Source of the DNA: Nitrospirota bacterium
GTDB lineage: Bacteria; Nitrospirota_A; Leptospirillia; Leptospirillales; Leptospirillaceae
Reading direction: 5' to 3'
NCBI GenBank assembly: GCA_027415455.1
Contig: DAIBSV010000091.1
Location: 1-7,423 of the forward strand
Length of the DNA: 7,423 bases
The notes below the pieces were generated by a model that saw only the letters and a program-made list of their open reading frames with translations, ran no database searches and was not told where the DNA came from. How positions within the stretch are numbered: position 1 is the first letter of the stretch; every line of letters begins with the position of its first letter. The translations under genes were made by a program, and so were the position numbers. Of the stretch, positions 1 through 6,802 are shown piece by piece.

Positions 1-966
1 CCCGGGGCGCGATGTTGATCGGGTAGACGTGGTACTTCCTCGCCTCCTCGTTCCACACCGTCACCAGTCGGCAGACGAAGGTGTCGGAAGAGCTTCGATC
101 GTTGTGGGCCTGCTTCTTGAACGAGACTTCCACCTCAGTGTCCAACACCTCGCGCTGGAGACGGGGCGCGACCTGGCTCCATCGCTGGCCCGCGAGATCG
201 ATGGCCTGGCCCCGATCGACCTTCAGCGAGCGCACGAAGACCGGGTCGGCGCTCGCCGTGAGTCGGCTCACAAAGAACCCGCCATACTCGTCGATCTTGG
301 CGAGGAGACGATGCGCCTAGTAGCCGAGGTCGGCGAGGAGAATCCGTCCCTTCACCCACGGCCCGAGACGCAGGCACTTCGCGTCGGCGGCCCGCTCGCC
401 GACCAGCGCCCCGCTCTTCGGATCGTTCGCGGCGACACTCACCAGTGTGTCGACCTTGACCCCGGCGGCGGCTTTGCGCGAGCGAGTGGCGGGGAACTTC
501 GTGGCCAGGCTCGCGTGGACGCGGACCACGCCAGAGTCCTTGATGACCACATCCTGGACGAACGCACGGAGCCGCGGGTCCAACTCCCGCCCGGGCTCCC
601 GGGCAAGTTCGCTATCGCCCCCTCCAGGCACCGTCGGAGAAAGGCGGAGAGCTTCGAGGAGAAGCGGAGGTAGTAGGAGGCGTAGTCGATCTCCTCGAGC
701 TCGGAGGACTGGACGTAGGCGGCGCGGAGTTCCTCGAGGAACCGGTGGAGCTGGACCCCGGAGTCGAGGAGGAAGGTCCAGAGGAAGGCGACGGGGTCGA
801 TCTTGCGCTCCCGCACTACGAAGTCAGTCTCTCGCGCGATCTGGCGGATCGTGTCGGTCAGGAGGAGGCGGGTCAGGCTCTCCTCGATCGATCCGGGTTC
901 GAGGGGGTTGGGGAGCGGACTCTTCCGATGGTATCGCAGTTCGGACTCGGGCTTGCGGCGCGCCAT
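1..966 (-). pseudogene. IS4-family transposase, broken and cut by the window edge
   Basis: This would be a DDE transposase catalysing cut-and-paste movement of its own insertion sequence. The frame starts at the ATG at 966-964 (MARRKPESELRYHR...) and reads well to about residue 120. It then continues one frame away, entering near 604-620, with the typical IS4 block: DVVIKDSGVV (first catalytic Asp), FPATRSRKAAAGVKV, GPWVKGRILLADLGY (second catalytic Asp). The shift fits loss of one base. Directly after LADLGY there is an in-frame TAG at 319-317. Reading past it, the same frame continues with AHRLLAKIDEYGGFFVSRL and ends at the window edge with a segment containing KYHVYPINI, all as expected for the family. 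The catalytic Glu would lie beyond position 1. About 320 codons are visible. It diverges from purE and has no evident role in it. Family assignment is from remembered motifs; the frameshift and stop are seen directly. Confidence 0.85.
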
Positions 967-1028
967 CCCTCTCGCGTGGGTGCCGAGGGAAGAATCCCAT
1001 CGGTTCCATGGGAAAGGGGCGACCTACA

Positions 1029-1049
1029 GGGATAGGGCGGGGGTGTGGG
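1029..1049 (+). other. Potential G-quadruplex motif
   Basis: Four runs of at least three G on the + strand, at 1029-1031, 1035-1037, 1039-1043 and 1047-1049, are separated by loops of 3, 1 and 3 bases. This meets the usual pattern for an intramolecular G-quadruplex. It lies between the transposase start and the purE promoter region. It could belong to the end of the insertion sequence. No function is claimed. Confidence 0.5.
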
Positions 1050-1103
1050 AGGCTAAACTAGAGCACGATGAAGGCAGGTCGGGTCAGGGCGTCAGGGCGG
1101 CGG

Positions 1104-1120
1104 AGTAAAACTCATAAAGC
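1104..1120 (+). promoter_or_regulatory. Candidate TATA-box region for purE, possibly leaderless
   Basis: An AT-rich island (AGTAAAACTCATAAAGC) sits in GC-rich DNA. The CATAAA part at 1113-1118 is centred about 30 bases before the purE ATG. In archaea a TATA box lies about 25-30 bases before the transcription start, so transcription could begin at or very near the ATG. The last 15 bases before that ATG (tcaaatccattcccc) contain no Shine-Dalgarno sequence, which agrees with a leaderless message. This is an inference from spacing and composition only. Confidence 0.35.
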
Positions 1121-1145
1121 GGGGGCCCGTTCAAATCCATTCCCC

Positions 1146-1619
1146 ATGCCGATTGTCAGCGTGGTGATGGGAAGCAAGAGCGACTACGGGTGCATGTCCA
1201 AGGCCGTTGATTTGTTGAGAGAGTTCGAGGTCGAAACAGAGTGCCGGATAGTTTCCGCGCACAGGGCACCGGCCCAGATGTACGACTACGCCAGAAACGC
1301 CTCCGACCGAGGCATAGAGGTGATAATCGCCGGCGCGGGGGGCGCAGCCCATCTCCCCGGAATGATTGCATCACTCACGCGACTCCCGGTGATAGGCGTT
1401 CCGGTCCCGAGCCAACACCTCTTGGGGATCGATTCGCTTCTATCGATAGTGCAGATGCCCACGGGGATCCCCGTGGCCACGGTGGCCATAGGAAGCGCCG
1501 GCAACGCCGCTCTCCTCGCCGTGAGGATTCTCGGGCTAAAGCACAAGGAATTTGCCGATAGAATGACCCAATTCATGGCACGGCAGACCGATGGCGTCCT
1601 CAAGGACAATATTGACTAG
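1146..1619 (+). CDS. purE: N5-carboxyaminoimidazole ribonucleotide mutase (class I PurE)
   Basis: Cytosolic enzyme of de novo purine synthesis; it moves the carboxylate of N5-CAIR to carbon 4 to give CAIR. The 157-residue product matches the family's usual length of about 160. Visible motifs are the N-terminal phosphate-binding VVMGSKSD (residues 6-13), SAHRAP (37-42, with the catalytic His at 39), [11 protein letters not shown] in the middle and [28 protein letters not shown] towards the end. These fit class I PurE, which works with PurK, encoded next. The frame is open from an ATG at 1068, but conserved sequence begins only at [10 protein letters not shown], so 1146 is the better start; the extra 26 residues would be low-complexity and basic. 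No Shine-Dalgarno site is seen. The gene ends with TAG at the natural C-terminus, 21 bases before purK, so the pair is probably one transcript. Confidence 0.96.
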   Translation: MPIVSVVMGSKSDYGCMSKAVDLLREFEVETECRIVSAHRAPAQMYDYARNASDRGIEVIIAGAGGAAHLPGMIASLTRLPVIGVPVPSQHLLGIDSLLSIVQMPTGIPVATVAIGSAGNAALLAVRILGLKHKEFADRMTQFMARQTDGVLKDNID

Positions 1620-1640
1620 CGAAATGCGCCTACCACTTCA

Positions 1641-2732
1641 ATGGACGTAGGCATAATGGGTTCCGGCCAGCTGGGCTGGATGATGATAACGGAAGGGAGG
1701 AAGCTGGAGAACAGGTATTTCGTTCTTGATGACGCGGCCGGCCCCGCCGCCAGGGTGGCGGACGGTCACCTGCCTGTCAGCGCCTACAGGAAGTTCGTGG
1801 ACCTGTGCGACGTGGTCACCCCCGAATTCGAGCACATCAACCCGAAGGTTCTACACTACGCGAGCGAGAAAGGAAAGTTGTTCCCCTCCATCGAATCTCT
1901 ATGTCTGAAGTGGGACCGATCTCTCGAGAAACGGTTCCTGCGTGACAGCGGATTCCCGATTGCGAAGTTCGGTCTGGCCAAGAGCAAGACGGAAGCGCTG
2001 AAACTGGCAAAGAAGCTGGGTCGCGCCGTTATCAAGTCAACCCACGGGGGATACGATGGGAAGGCGCAGTATTACTACGGCGTGGACGGGATGCGCTCTT
2101 CAGAGCCCGACCTCGCGCCCGCGTACGTGGTGGAAGAGTATGTGGAGTTCGAGCAGGAGGCCTCTATCATAGCTTCGAGGGACAGGGACGGCCACAAGCT
2201 ATTTCACTCGCCGTCGTTCAACCAGAACGAGGAAGGCATACTGCTGTACAACGAGGCGCCCTACGCTGACCATGGAATGAGGAGGATCGCCTCCGAATTG
2301 CTGGATGCGCTGAACTATGTCGGTGTCATGGGCGTCGAGTTCTTTATCGTGGATGGAAAAGCCATCGTGAACGAGTTTGCGCCCCGAGTCCACAACTCGG
2401 GCCATCACACGTTGCATGGCTCATCCATATCTCAGTTTGAGCAACATGTCAGAGTCATCACGGGACTCCCGGTGCCCGAGCCGGTGCTGTTCCGGCCGAG
2501 CGGCATCGTAAACGCCGTGGGGGTGAACATCGACAGGAGGATGGAAGAGACACTGCTCTCCGTCCCGGAGACGCGTACGTATTCCTACAACAAGTCCGAA
2601 CATCCGAAGCCCCGCAGAAAGATGGGGCACGTTAACATCACGGCACGCACCAGAAGAGATCTCAAGGGGAGGATCCGACAGGTCGCACGACTGCTCTACG
2701 GCTCGAGTCCCGGAGCATGCTTTTCCTCCTGA
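1641..2732 (+). CDS. purK: N5-carboxyaminoimidazole ribonucleotide synthase (PurK)
   Basis: ATP-grasp enzyme that uses ATP and bicarbonate to carboxylate AIR to N5-CAIR, the substrate of the PurE encoded just upstream. The 363-residue protein is close to the usual 350-390. The N-terminal Rossmann-like loop is GIMGSGQLGWMM (residues 4-15), followed by VTPEFEHI (59-66). The ATP-grasp nucleotide loop is IKSTHGGYDGK (131-141), then VVEEYVEFEQEAS (163-175). The metal and substrate-binding block is NEFAPRVHNSGHHTLHG (244-260). The C-terminal domain shows HPKPRRKMGHVN (321-332), the counterpart of the PGRKxGH motif. All key segments are present and the gene looks functional. The sequence differs from typical bacterial PurK (for example KSTHGGYDGK where Escherichia coli has an RTGGYDGR-like loop), consistent with an archaeal source. 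The start follows purE by 21 bases with no strong Shine-Dalgarno site; the stop is TGA. Confidence 0.95.
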   Translation: MDVGIMGSGQLGWMMITEGRKLENRYFVLDDAAGPAARVADGHLPVSAYRKFVDLCDVVTPEFEHINPKVLHYASEKGKLFPSIESLCLKWDRSLEKRFLRDSGFPIAKFGLAKSKTEALKLAKKLGRAVIKSTHGGYDGKAQYYYGVDGMRSSEPDLAPAYVVEEYVEFEQEASIIASRDRDGHKLFHSPSFNQNEEGILLYNEAPYADHGMRRIASELLDALNYVGVMGVEFFIVDGKAIVNEFAPRVHNSGHHTLHGSSISQFEQHVRVITGLPVPEPVLFRPSGIVNAVGVNIDRRMEETLLSVPETRTYSYNKSEHPKPRRKMGHVNITARTRRDLKGRIRQVARLLYGSSPGACFSS

Positions 2733-2830
2733 TCCCTCCATCGCGTCCGAATCGCGGGGGAGCCTCGATGAACGCTTCAGGAGACGGGGCGCGCGGACGG
2801 GGGAGACTATGGGGAAAAGTTCGGTAGCAC

Positions 2831-2870
2831 TCCTATACGTGTGCGGATACACTGGGAACCTGTAGAGAGG
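2831..2870 (+). promoter_or_regulatory. Candidate promoter and ribosome-binding site of the isocitrate dehydrogenase gene
   Basis: A TATA-like CCTATACG at about 2832-2839 lies 40 bases before the ATG at 2878. A start of transcription about 26 bases downstream would give a leader of about 15 bases. That leader would carry GAGAGG at 2865-2870, a good Shine-Dalgarno sequence 7 bases before the ATG. The ribosome-binding site supports the start choice. With the 145-base gap after purK, this suggests that the gene is transcribed separately from purEK. The TATA assignment assumes an archaeal host. Confidence 0.4.
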
Positions 2871-2877
2871 CAAGATC

Positions 2878-4347
2878 ATGACAAGCGCGCACGGGATACC
2901 TGGTCGCCCCGCCGTACCGATCACGGTGGCCTACGGGGACGGGATCGGCCCGGAGATTATGGAGGCAACTCTCCGGATCATCAACGCCAGCGGGGCGAGC
3001 TTGGCCGTAGAGACGATCCAAGTAGGTCAGTCTGTTTACGAGAGAGGCATCACTGCCGGTATCCAACCCTCGGCGTGGGACTCCCTACGCCGAACCAAGG
3101 TGTTCCTGAAGGCCCCAGTCACTACGCCGGAGGGCGGCGGGTTCAAGAGTCTCAACGTTACGGTACGCAAGACGCTGGGGCTCTTTGCCAACATTCGTCC
3201 GTGCCCGTCCTATGCCCCATTCGTCGCCACCAAGTACCCCAACATGGACGTCGTAATTGTCCGGGAAAACGAAGAAGACGTCTACGGCGCGATCGAGCAT
3301 CGCCAGACCGACGAAGTAATGCAATGTCTTCGGCTCATCAGTCGCCCCGGATCCGAGCGGCTCATCCGATACGCTTTCGAGTACGCCCGACGCTACCATC
3401 GCCACAAGGTGACGTGTCTCACGAAAGACAACATCATGAAGCTCACCGATGGCATCTTCCACCAAGTGTTTGACGAGGTGGCAACCGAGTATCGGGATCT
3501 GGAGAGTGCGCACCAGATCGTGGACATTGGGGCCGCCAAGCTGGCCGATTCTCCCGAGCAGTTCGACGTGATGGTCATGCCGAACCTCTACGGGGACATC
3601 CTTTCGGACGTGGCGGCGCAGATTGCGGGGTCGGTCGGCTTGGCGGGAAGCGCTAATGTCGGAAGCGAGGTGGCCATGTTCGAAGCGGTCCATGGTTCGG
3701 CCCCGAGACGGGCCGGGCAGAACCTGGCGAATCCATCGGGGCTATTGCTGGCGGCGGTGCAAATGCTCGCCTACATCGGGCAGGGAGACGTAGCGACCCG
3801 GGTGCACAACGCTTGGCTGAAGACGATTGAAGACGGGGTCCACACCTACGACATCTATTCCCCCTCCCTGTCCAAGGAGAAGGTGGGTACGCGCGAGTTT
3901 GCAGCCGCCGTCATCGCGCGGCTGGGACAGAGACCGCACGTACTGAAAGCAGTGGATTACCCGGTCCATGAGGCGCCGATTTCGATCCGATTGAAGGAGC
4001 GCCCGCTACCTATCAAGGAGCTGGTGGGTGTGGATGTCTTTGTGGAGTGGCGTGGACCGGTGGAGGTGCTGGGCCGGCGACTCGAGGAGCAGGCGGAGCC
4101 GGACTTCCAGCTCGTGATGATCACCAACCGAGGAACCAAGGTGTACCCCGGCGGTTTGCCCGAGACGTTCTGTGTGGACCACTGGCGGTGCCGGTTCGAA
4201 GCTTCGCATAAGGACGGGCCAGTGACCCACGAGCGAGTGATTGCGTTGCTATCCCGCCTCGTCACGGCGGCCTTGCCTCCAATCAAGACAGAAGGACTGT
4301 TCACCTTCGATGGCCGGCCCGGCTTTTCATTGGGTCAGGGGCAGTAG
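2878..4347 (+). CDS. icd: Isocitrate dehydrogenase, Thermus/Rickettsia type, probably NADP-dependent
   Basis: TCA-cycle enzyme that oxidises and decarboxylates isocitrate to 2-oxoglutarate. The 489-residue length matches the long form with a C-terminal extension, as in Thermus thermophilus (about 496) and Rickettsia (about 483). Visible are ITVAYGDGIGPEIME (residues 15-29), the isocitrate-binding KSLNVTVRKTL (90-100; Ser91, Asn93, Arg97), NIRP with Arg107, VRENEEDVYG (128-137; Arg129 and Tyr136), LTKDN with Lys183, and the metal-binding NLYGDILSD (Asp240, Asp244). The coenzyme loop is HGSAPRRAGQNLANPSG (272-288). The C-terminal extension begins near KELVGVDVFVEWRG (380-393) and ends with TFDGRPGFSLGQG. 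Arg277-Arg278 occupy the sites equivalent to Lys344-Tyr345 of the E. coli enzyme, where NAD-linked relatives have Asp-Ile; this suggests NADP but is an inference. A strong Shine-Dalgarno site fixes the start. The gene ends with TAG at the natural C-terminus. Confidence 0.96.
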   Translation: MTSAHGIPGRPAVPITVAYGDGIGPEIMEATLRIINASGASLAVETIQVGQSVYERGITAGIQPSAWDSLRRTKVFLKAPVTTPEGGGFKSLNVTVRKTLGLFANIRPCPSYAPFVATKYPNMDVVIVRENEEDVYGAIEHRQTDEVMQCLRLISRPGSERLIRYAFEYARRYHRHKVTCLTKDNIMKLTDGIFHQVFDEVATEYRDLESAHQIVDIGAAKLADSPEQFDVMVMPNLYGDILSDVAAQIAGSVGLAGSANVGSEVAMFEAVHGSAPRRAGQNLANPSGLLLAAVQMLAYIGQGDVATRVHNAWLKTIEDGVHTYDIYSPSLSKEKVGTREFAAAVIARLGQRPHVLKAVDYPVHEAPISIRLKERPLPIKELVGVDVFVEWRGPVEVLGRRLEEQAEPDFQLVMITNRGTKVYPGGLPETFCVDHWRCRFEASHKDGPVTHERVIALLSRLVTAALPPIKTEGLFTFDGRPGFSLGQGQ

Positions 4348-4497
4348 GTCGGTGCCGACCACGTGATGCGGCCGATTCCCTCTCACATCACAGGACACAG
4401 CAACTCGCTTCCAAGGGAGTTGTGGGAGGCGTTGGAAGAGGGGCTATCGAATCGACAGAGGAGTTCGGTGCACGGACATCGGTTCGTCCAAGGGATT

Positions 4498-4665
4498 CTT
4501 GCGCTCCGTCCGGCGGTGGTGGCGCGCAAGATCAGCGGCGGGAGTCGGAGCTGGCGAGGGGCGCGAGTGTTCGCGGTGCTGGCGACGGTCGTCCAGACGC
4601 TCCAACTGCGGAGCCGGGACCTGATCCGAGGCGGGCCGGGATATCTCGCCTCGGCTCGATGGTAG
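4498..4665 (+). pseudogene. C-terminal remnant of an IS66-like transposase
   Basis: A short + strand frame reads LALRPAVVARKISGGSRS (from 4498) and continues WRGARVFAVLATVVQTLQ, then LRSRDLI. This resembles the conserved C-terminal end of IS66-like DDE transposases, where a segment of the type ERALRPAV.RK.SGG.RS..GA is followed by an Ala/Val/Leu-rich helix and QGRD. The usual preceding TNNxAER and the whole catalytic core are missing: the sequence just before (from about 4363) is open but unlike the family. The frame ends with TAG at 4663-4665. It is therefore a non-functional fragment, the third transposase family in this window. The first part of the gap (4348-4497) holds nothing I can identify. 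Assignment is from remembered motifs, so only moderate certainty. Confidence 0.5.
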
Positions 4666-4718
4666 AAACCTTCTCGACCCCGAACCCGATCCTCGAGTAC
4701 CTTCAAGTCGGTGACCTG

Positions 4719-4765
4719 ATACCTGAAGTGGGTACGTTATTGTATCTCGTACCCATTTCAGGTAT
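4719..4765 (+). repeat. 18-bp inverted repeat with AT-rich centre before the ACT-V4R gene
   Basis: The left arm ATACCTGAAGTGGGTACG (4719-4736) and right arm CGTACCCATTTCAGGTAT (4748-4765) are complementary over 18 positions. The one non-Watson-Crick position is G opposite T, which still pairs in RNA. The 11-base centre (ttattgtatct, 4737-4747) is the most AT-rich spot nearby. The right arm ends 16 bases before the ATG at 4782. Two readings are possible: a DNA operator whose arms flank a TATA-like box, or a stable RNA hairpin in a leader. There is no following T-run, so an intrinsic terminator is unlikely. It might also be a relic of a small mobile element. Confidence 0.75.
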
Positions 4766-4781
4766 GCCCCACTAAATCGCG

Positions 4782-5654
4782 ATGAAGAAAATCGCCCCGG
4801 CCCGCAGGCTATGCGAGATGCCCCCGTCCGATAGCAACCCCCTAGACTGGTACGACCTCCCGCTCTTCTTCGCGCGGCCCGGCAAGGCCCTCTTCCACAT
4901 CGCGGTCCAGACGGAGGACCGGCCCGGCGCCCTCGTGGCCGTGGCCGACATCCTCCGAAGCGAATCGCTCAACCTCCTTCATGTTTCGATGTCCGGCATC
5001 CCGGGCGGATGCGCGGTCGGTCATCTGTATGTGGAGGGGAACACGGCGGGGATCCGAGCGGCGCTCGAGGAGAGACTGCGCGAGAGCGAAATCATCCGTG
5101 CCGTTCGAGTGGAGGAGGGGCGTGACGGGCTGCTGGTCGGGAAGGCGCTGCCCCTGCGGTCCCCGCAGTCGCGCGACTCGGGCCTGCGCATGATCGCCTT
5201 GCCTTCGCCTTACCTGTTCTCGACGCTGGACACCCTCCGTGAGGAGATGGGAAGCGGCGGCGCGGCCCTGGTCTACCGGCAGGGAGCCCAACTCGGGAGG
5301 AATCTGTGGGCGCGACACGCCGAGGGGCTGGGCGGGATCGAGAAGGTCCGAATACACTTGGAGTATCTTCTCGAGGGATTGGCTCTCGTCGGCTTTGGAC
5401 GCGTGAAGTTGCTCGATATCGACCCGAAGAAGGGCACCGCCCGTGTCCGCCTGTCGGAGTCGATCGAATGCGTGGACCACCAGCTCCGCTATCCTTACAG
5501 CCAGTTCTTCCGAGGTTACTTCGCGGGCGTCTTCTCAACAATCCTCGGCGGCGAGATGACCTGCGTCGAGACGAAGTGCATCGCGATGGGTGCCGGGACG
5601 TGCGAGTTCGAGATCGCTCGAAAGGAGGAGGCCAGTGGCGACACCGAGTCCTGA
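4782..5654 (+). CDS. ACT domain - V4R domain protein, putative small-molecule sensor
   Basis: A 290-residue soluble protein with no signal peptide or membrane segment. After a variable N-terminus, residues 36-112 look like an ACT domain: ALFHIAVQTEDRPGALVAVADILRS, with the DRPGAL turn at 46-51 that in this family often shapes an amino-acid binding site. Residues about 138-282 look like a V4R (4-vinyl reductase-like) domain, ending in GEMTCVETKCIAMGAGTCEFEI with Cys261, Cys266 and Cys274 in the usual spacing; Cys230 precedes them. V4R domains bind small hydrophobic or aromatic ligands in regulators such as DmpR/XylR. No DNA-binding or catalytic domain is visible, so a sensor or adaptor role is inferred. 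No Shine-Dalgarno site precedes 4782; the in-frame ATG at 4818 is an alternative start and loses nothing conserved. A strong inverted repeat ends 16 bases upstream, suggesting control at that site. Confidence 0.85.
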   Translation: MKKIAPARRLCEMPPSDSNPLDWYDLPLFFARPGKALFHIAVQTEDRPGALVAVADILRSESLNLLHVSMSGIPGGCAVGHLYVEGNTAGIRAALEERLRESEIIRAVRVEEGRDGLLVGKALPLRSPQSRDSGLRMIALPSPYLFSTLDTLREEMGSGGAALVYRQGAQLGRNLWARHAEGLGGIEKVRIHLEYLLEGLALVGFGRVKLLDIDPKKGTARVRLSESIECVDHQLRYPYSQFFRGYFAGVFSTILGGEMTCVETKCIAMGAGTCEFEIARKEEASGDTES

Positions 5655-5679
5655 GCCTGACTTTCTGAGCTCTTGCGGG

Positions 5680-6672
5680 ACAGACAGGTAGGTAGGGCGT
5701 CGCTCCGAGAGCGGCGAGCAGCTCCGATTGTTCTGCCGTGGGCCGGGTCGTCCAGTCTCGAACCGATTTCCCGGTCCCAAACCGAATCCACGCCACCTCT
5801 CCGGGGGTGTGGAACGCCTACTCCAGTGTCATTTCGGGGTATCTCGACCGCAGCTTGCGCTCCGACCAACTCCACAACAGATATGCCAGGTAGACCGCCG
5901 TAGCATACGCCTCGATCCGATCCCGACGACGGTATCGGAGCGGCCCGGGCGACAACGGACCCTTCGCCGTCCGAAACACCTCGCTCGCCGAGACCGACGG
6001 GTCCGTGTGGAACAGGAGGAACCGACCGTCGAGCTTCCGCTCCCGTTCCGAAACGACCGGATCGCCCCGAAACCCTCGGCGCCCCACGGACGGCACGACG
6101 ACCCGTCCCAGCTCGTGTCGGATCTCTCCCAATCGGCCTTTCGGGGGATGACCGACCAGCTCTCGGACCAGCAAGTCCCGACTCTACCGTTCCTCGACTC
6201 GACGCCGAGCGTCCGAGACGACCATGACGCGGACCTTCGGTTGCCCGAAGAGCGGCGCGGTGAACCCTCGCGCATACGCCGCGTTCCTGCGGGACCGGGC
6301 TACGACACACTCGGCGCGCTCCAGTCCTTCCTCGGTCCACCGGGTCGCGTAGCCCCGGGTCTCGTCCGTCCATCCTCGGACCATGCCTAGGAGGTGGTGG
6401 TCGGATTCGACCACCCGCGTGACGTTCTCTTTCGAGACGATTCCCCGGTCGACGACCAGGGTGATCGGCCCGAGGCTGAACCCTCGGAGCGTCTCGAGGG
6501 TCGTCACCGTCGACACCGAATCGCTCAGCGAGCCAGGAAGGGGGCGACAGAGAACCGGATGGTGATGGTCCCGCGACACGACCAGTGGGAAGACGCCCGG
6601 GAGTCCAGGAAGCGGGAGACGGCTTTCTGGTATGCGCGACAAGACGCGCGAGTTGATAGAATTGTGCCCGTT
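5680..6672 (-). pseudogene. IS1634-type (IS4 superfamily) transposase, decayed
   Basis: Read on the minus strand in one frame from about 6672, the sequence gives PLVVSRDHHHPVLCRPLPGSLSDS and then GPITLVVDRGIVSKENV, the middle of an IS1634-type DDE transposase; the Asp of VVDRG is at 6450-6448. The frame meets TAG at 6186-6184, then continues with LLVRELVGHPPKGRLGEIRHELG, DGRFLLFHTDPSVSASE, VFRTAKGPLSPGPLRYRRRDRIEAY and AVYLAYLLWSW. It meets a second TAG at 5820-5818 after RYPEMTLE, and goes on in frame with VAWIRFGTGKSVRDWTTRPTAEQ to about 5680. The segment that normally holds the catalytic Glu, between DPSVSASE and VFRTAKG, appears to be missing. The N-terminal part, including the first catalytic Asp, is also gone. 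About 330 codons remain. It converges on the ACT-V4R gene. Outer limits are approximate. Confidence 0.8.
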
Positions 6673-6704
6673 TCGTCTCGATAACGTTACAGAACCGTTC
6701 GCCC

Positions 6705-6802
6705 GTCCGTTCGTTCGTTCGGTCGGTGCGTTCGCGCTCGGTGTTCGGGGGGGCTATGCGCGCGCGCGTAATGCGCGCGCGCGAGGCGAACGCGAGGCGA
6801 AC
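6705..6802. repeat. Low-complexity block: CGTT repeats, alternating CG tracts, 11-bp tandem duplication
   Basis: Three CGTT units occupy about 6708-6720. Two copies of TGCGCGCGCGCG lie at 6757-6768 and 6772-6783, three bases apart; being self-complementary they can also form a 10-bp hairpin. The second runs into two perfect tandem copies of GCGAGGCGAAC at 6781-6791 and 6792-6802. Alternating CG tracts of this kind favour left-handed DNA. The block lies next to the truncated 5' side of the IS1634-type remnant, so it may mark an old rearrangement point. No coding potential is apparent. Confidence 0.7.

Noticed and set aside
29..673. Plus-strand open frame opposite the IS4-type transposase
   Set aside because: It is antisense to clearly conserved transposase sequence and has no recognisable motif of its own.
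1101..1145. tRNA-like pieces before purE: CTCATAA like a Met anticodon loop and GTTCAAATCC like a T-loop
   Set aside because: Only 12 bases separate the two loops where 15 are needed at least, and neither the anticodon stem, T stem nor acceptor stem pairs. At best a chance match or a very old relic.
1068..1145. Longer purE start at ATG 1068
   Set aside because: The 26 added residues are Arg/Gly/Ser-rich and unlike PurE; conserved sequence begins right at the ATG at 1146.
4347..4360. Small hairpin GGTCGG / CCGACC overlapping the icd stop codon, as a terminator
   Set aside because: The loop is only 2 bases (or 4 with a 5-bp stem) and no T-run follows. Such short GC palindromes are expected by chance in this DNA.
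4422..4775. Second + strand open frame between icd and the ACT-V4R gene
   Set aside because: It is in a different register from the IS66-like motif and contains nothing recognisable; its end runs through the inverted repeat.
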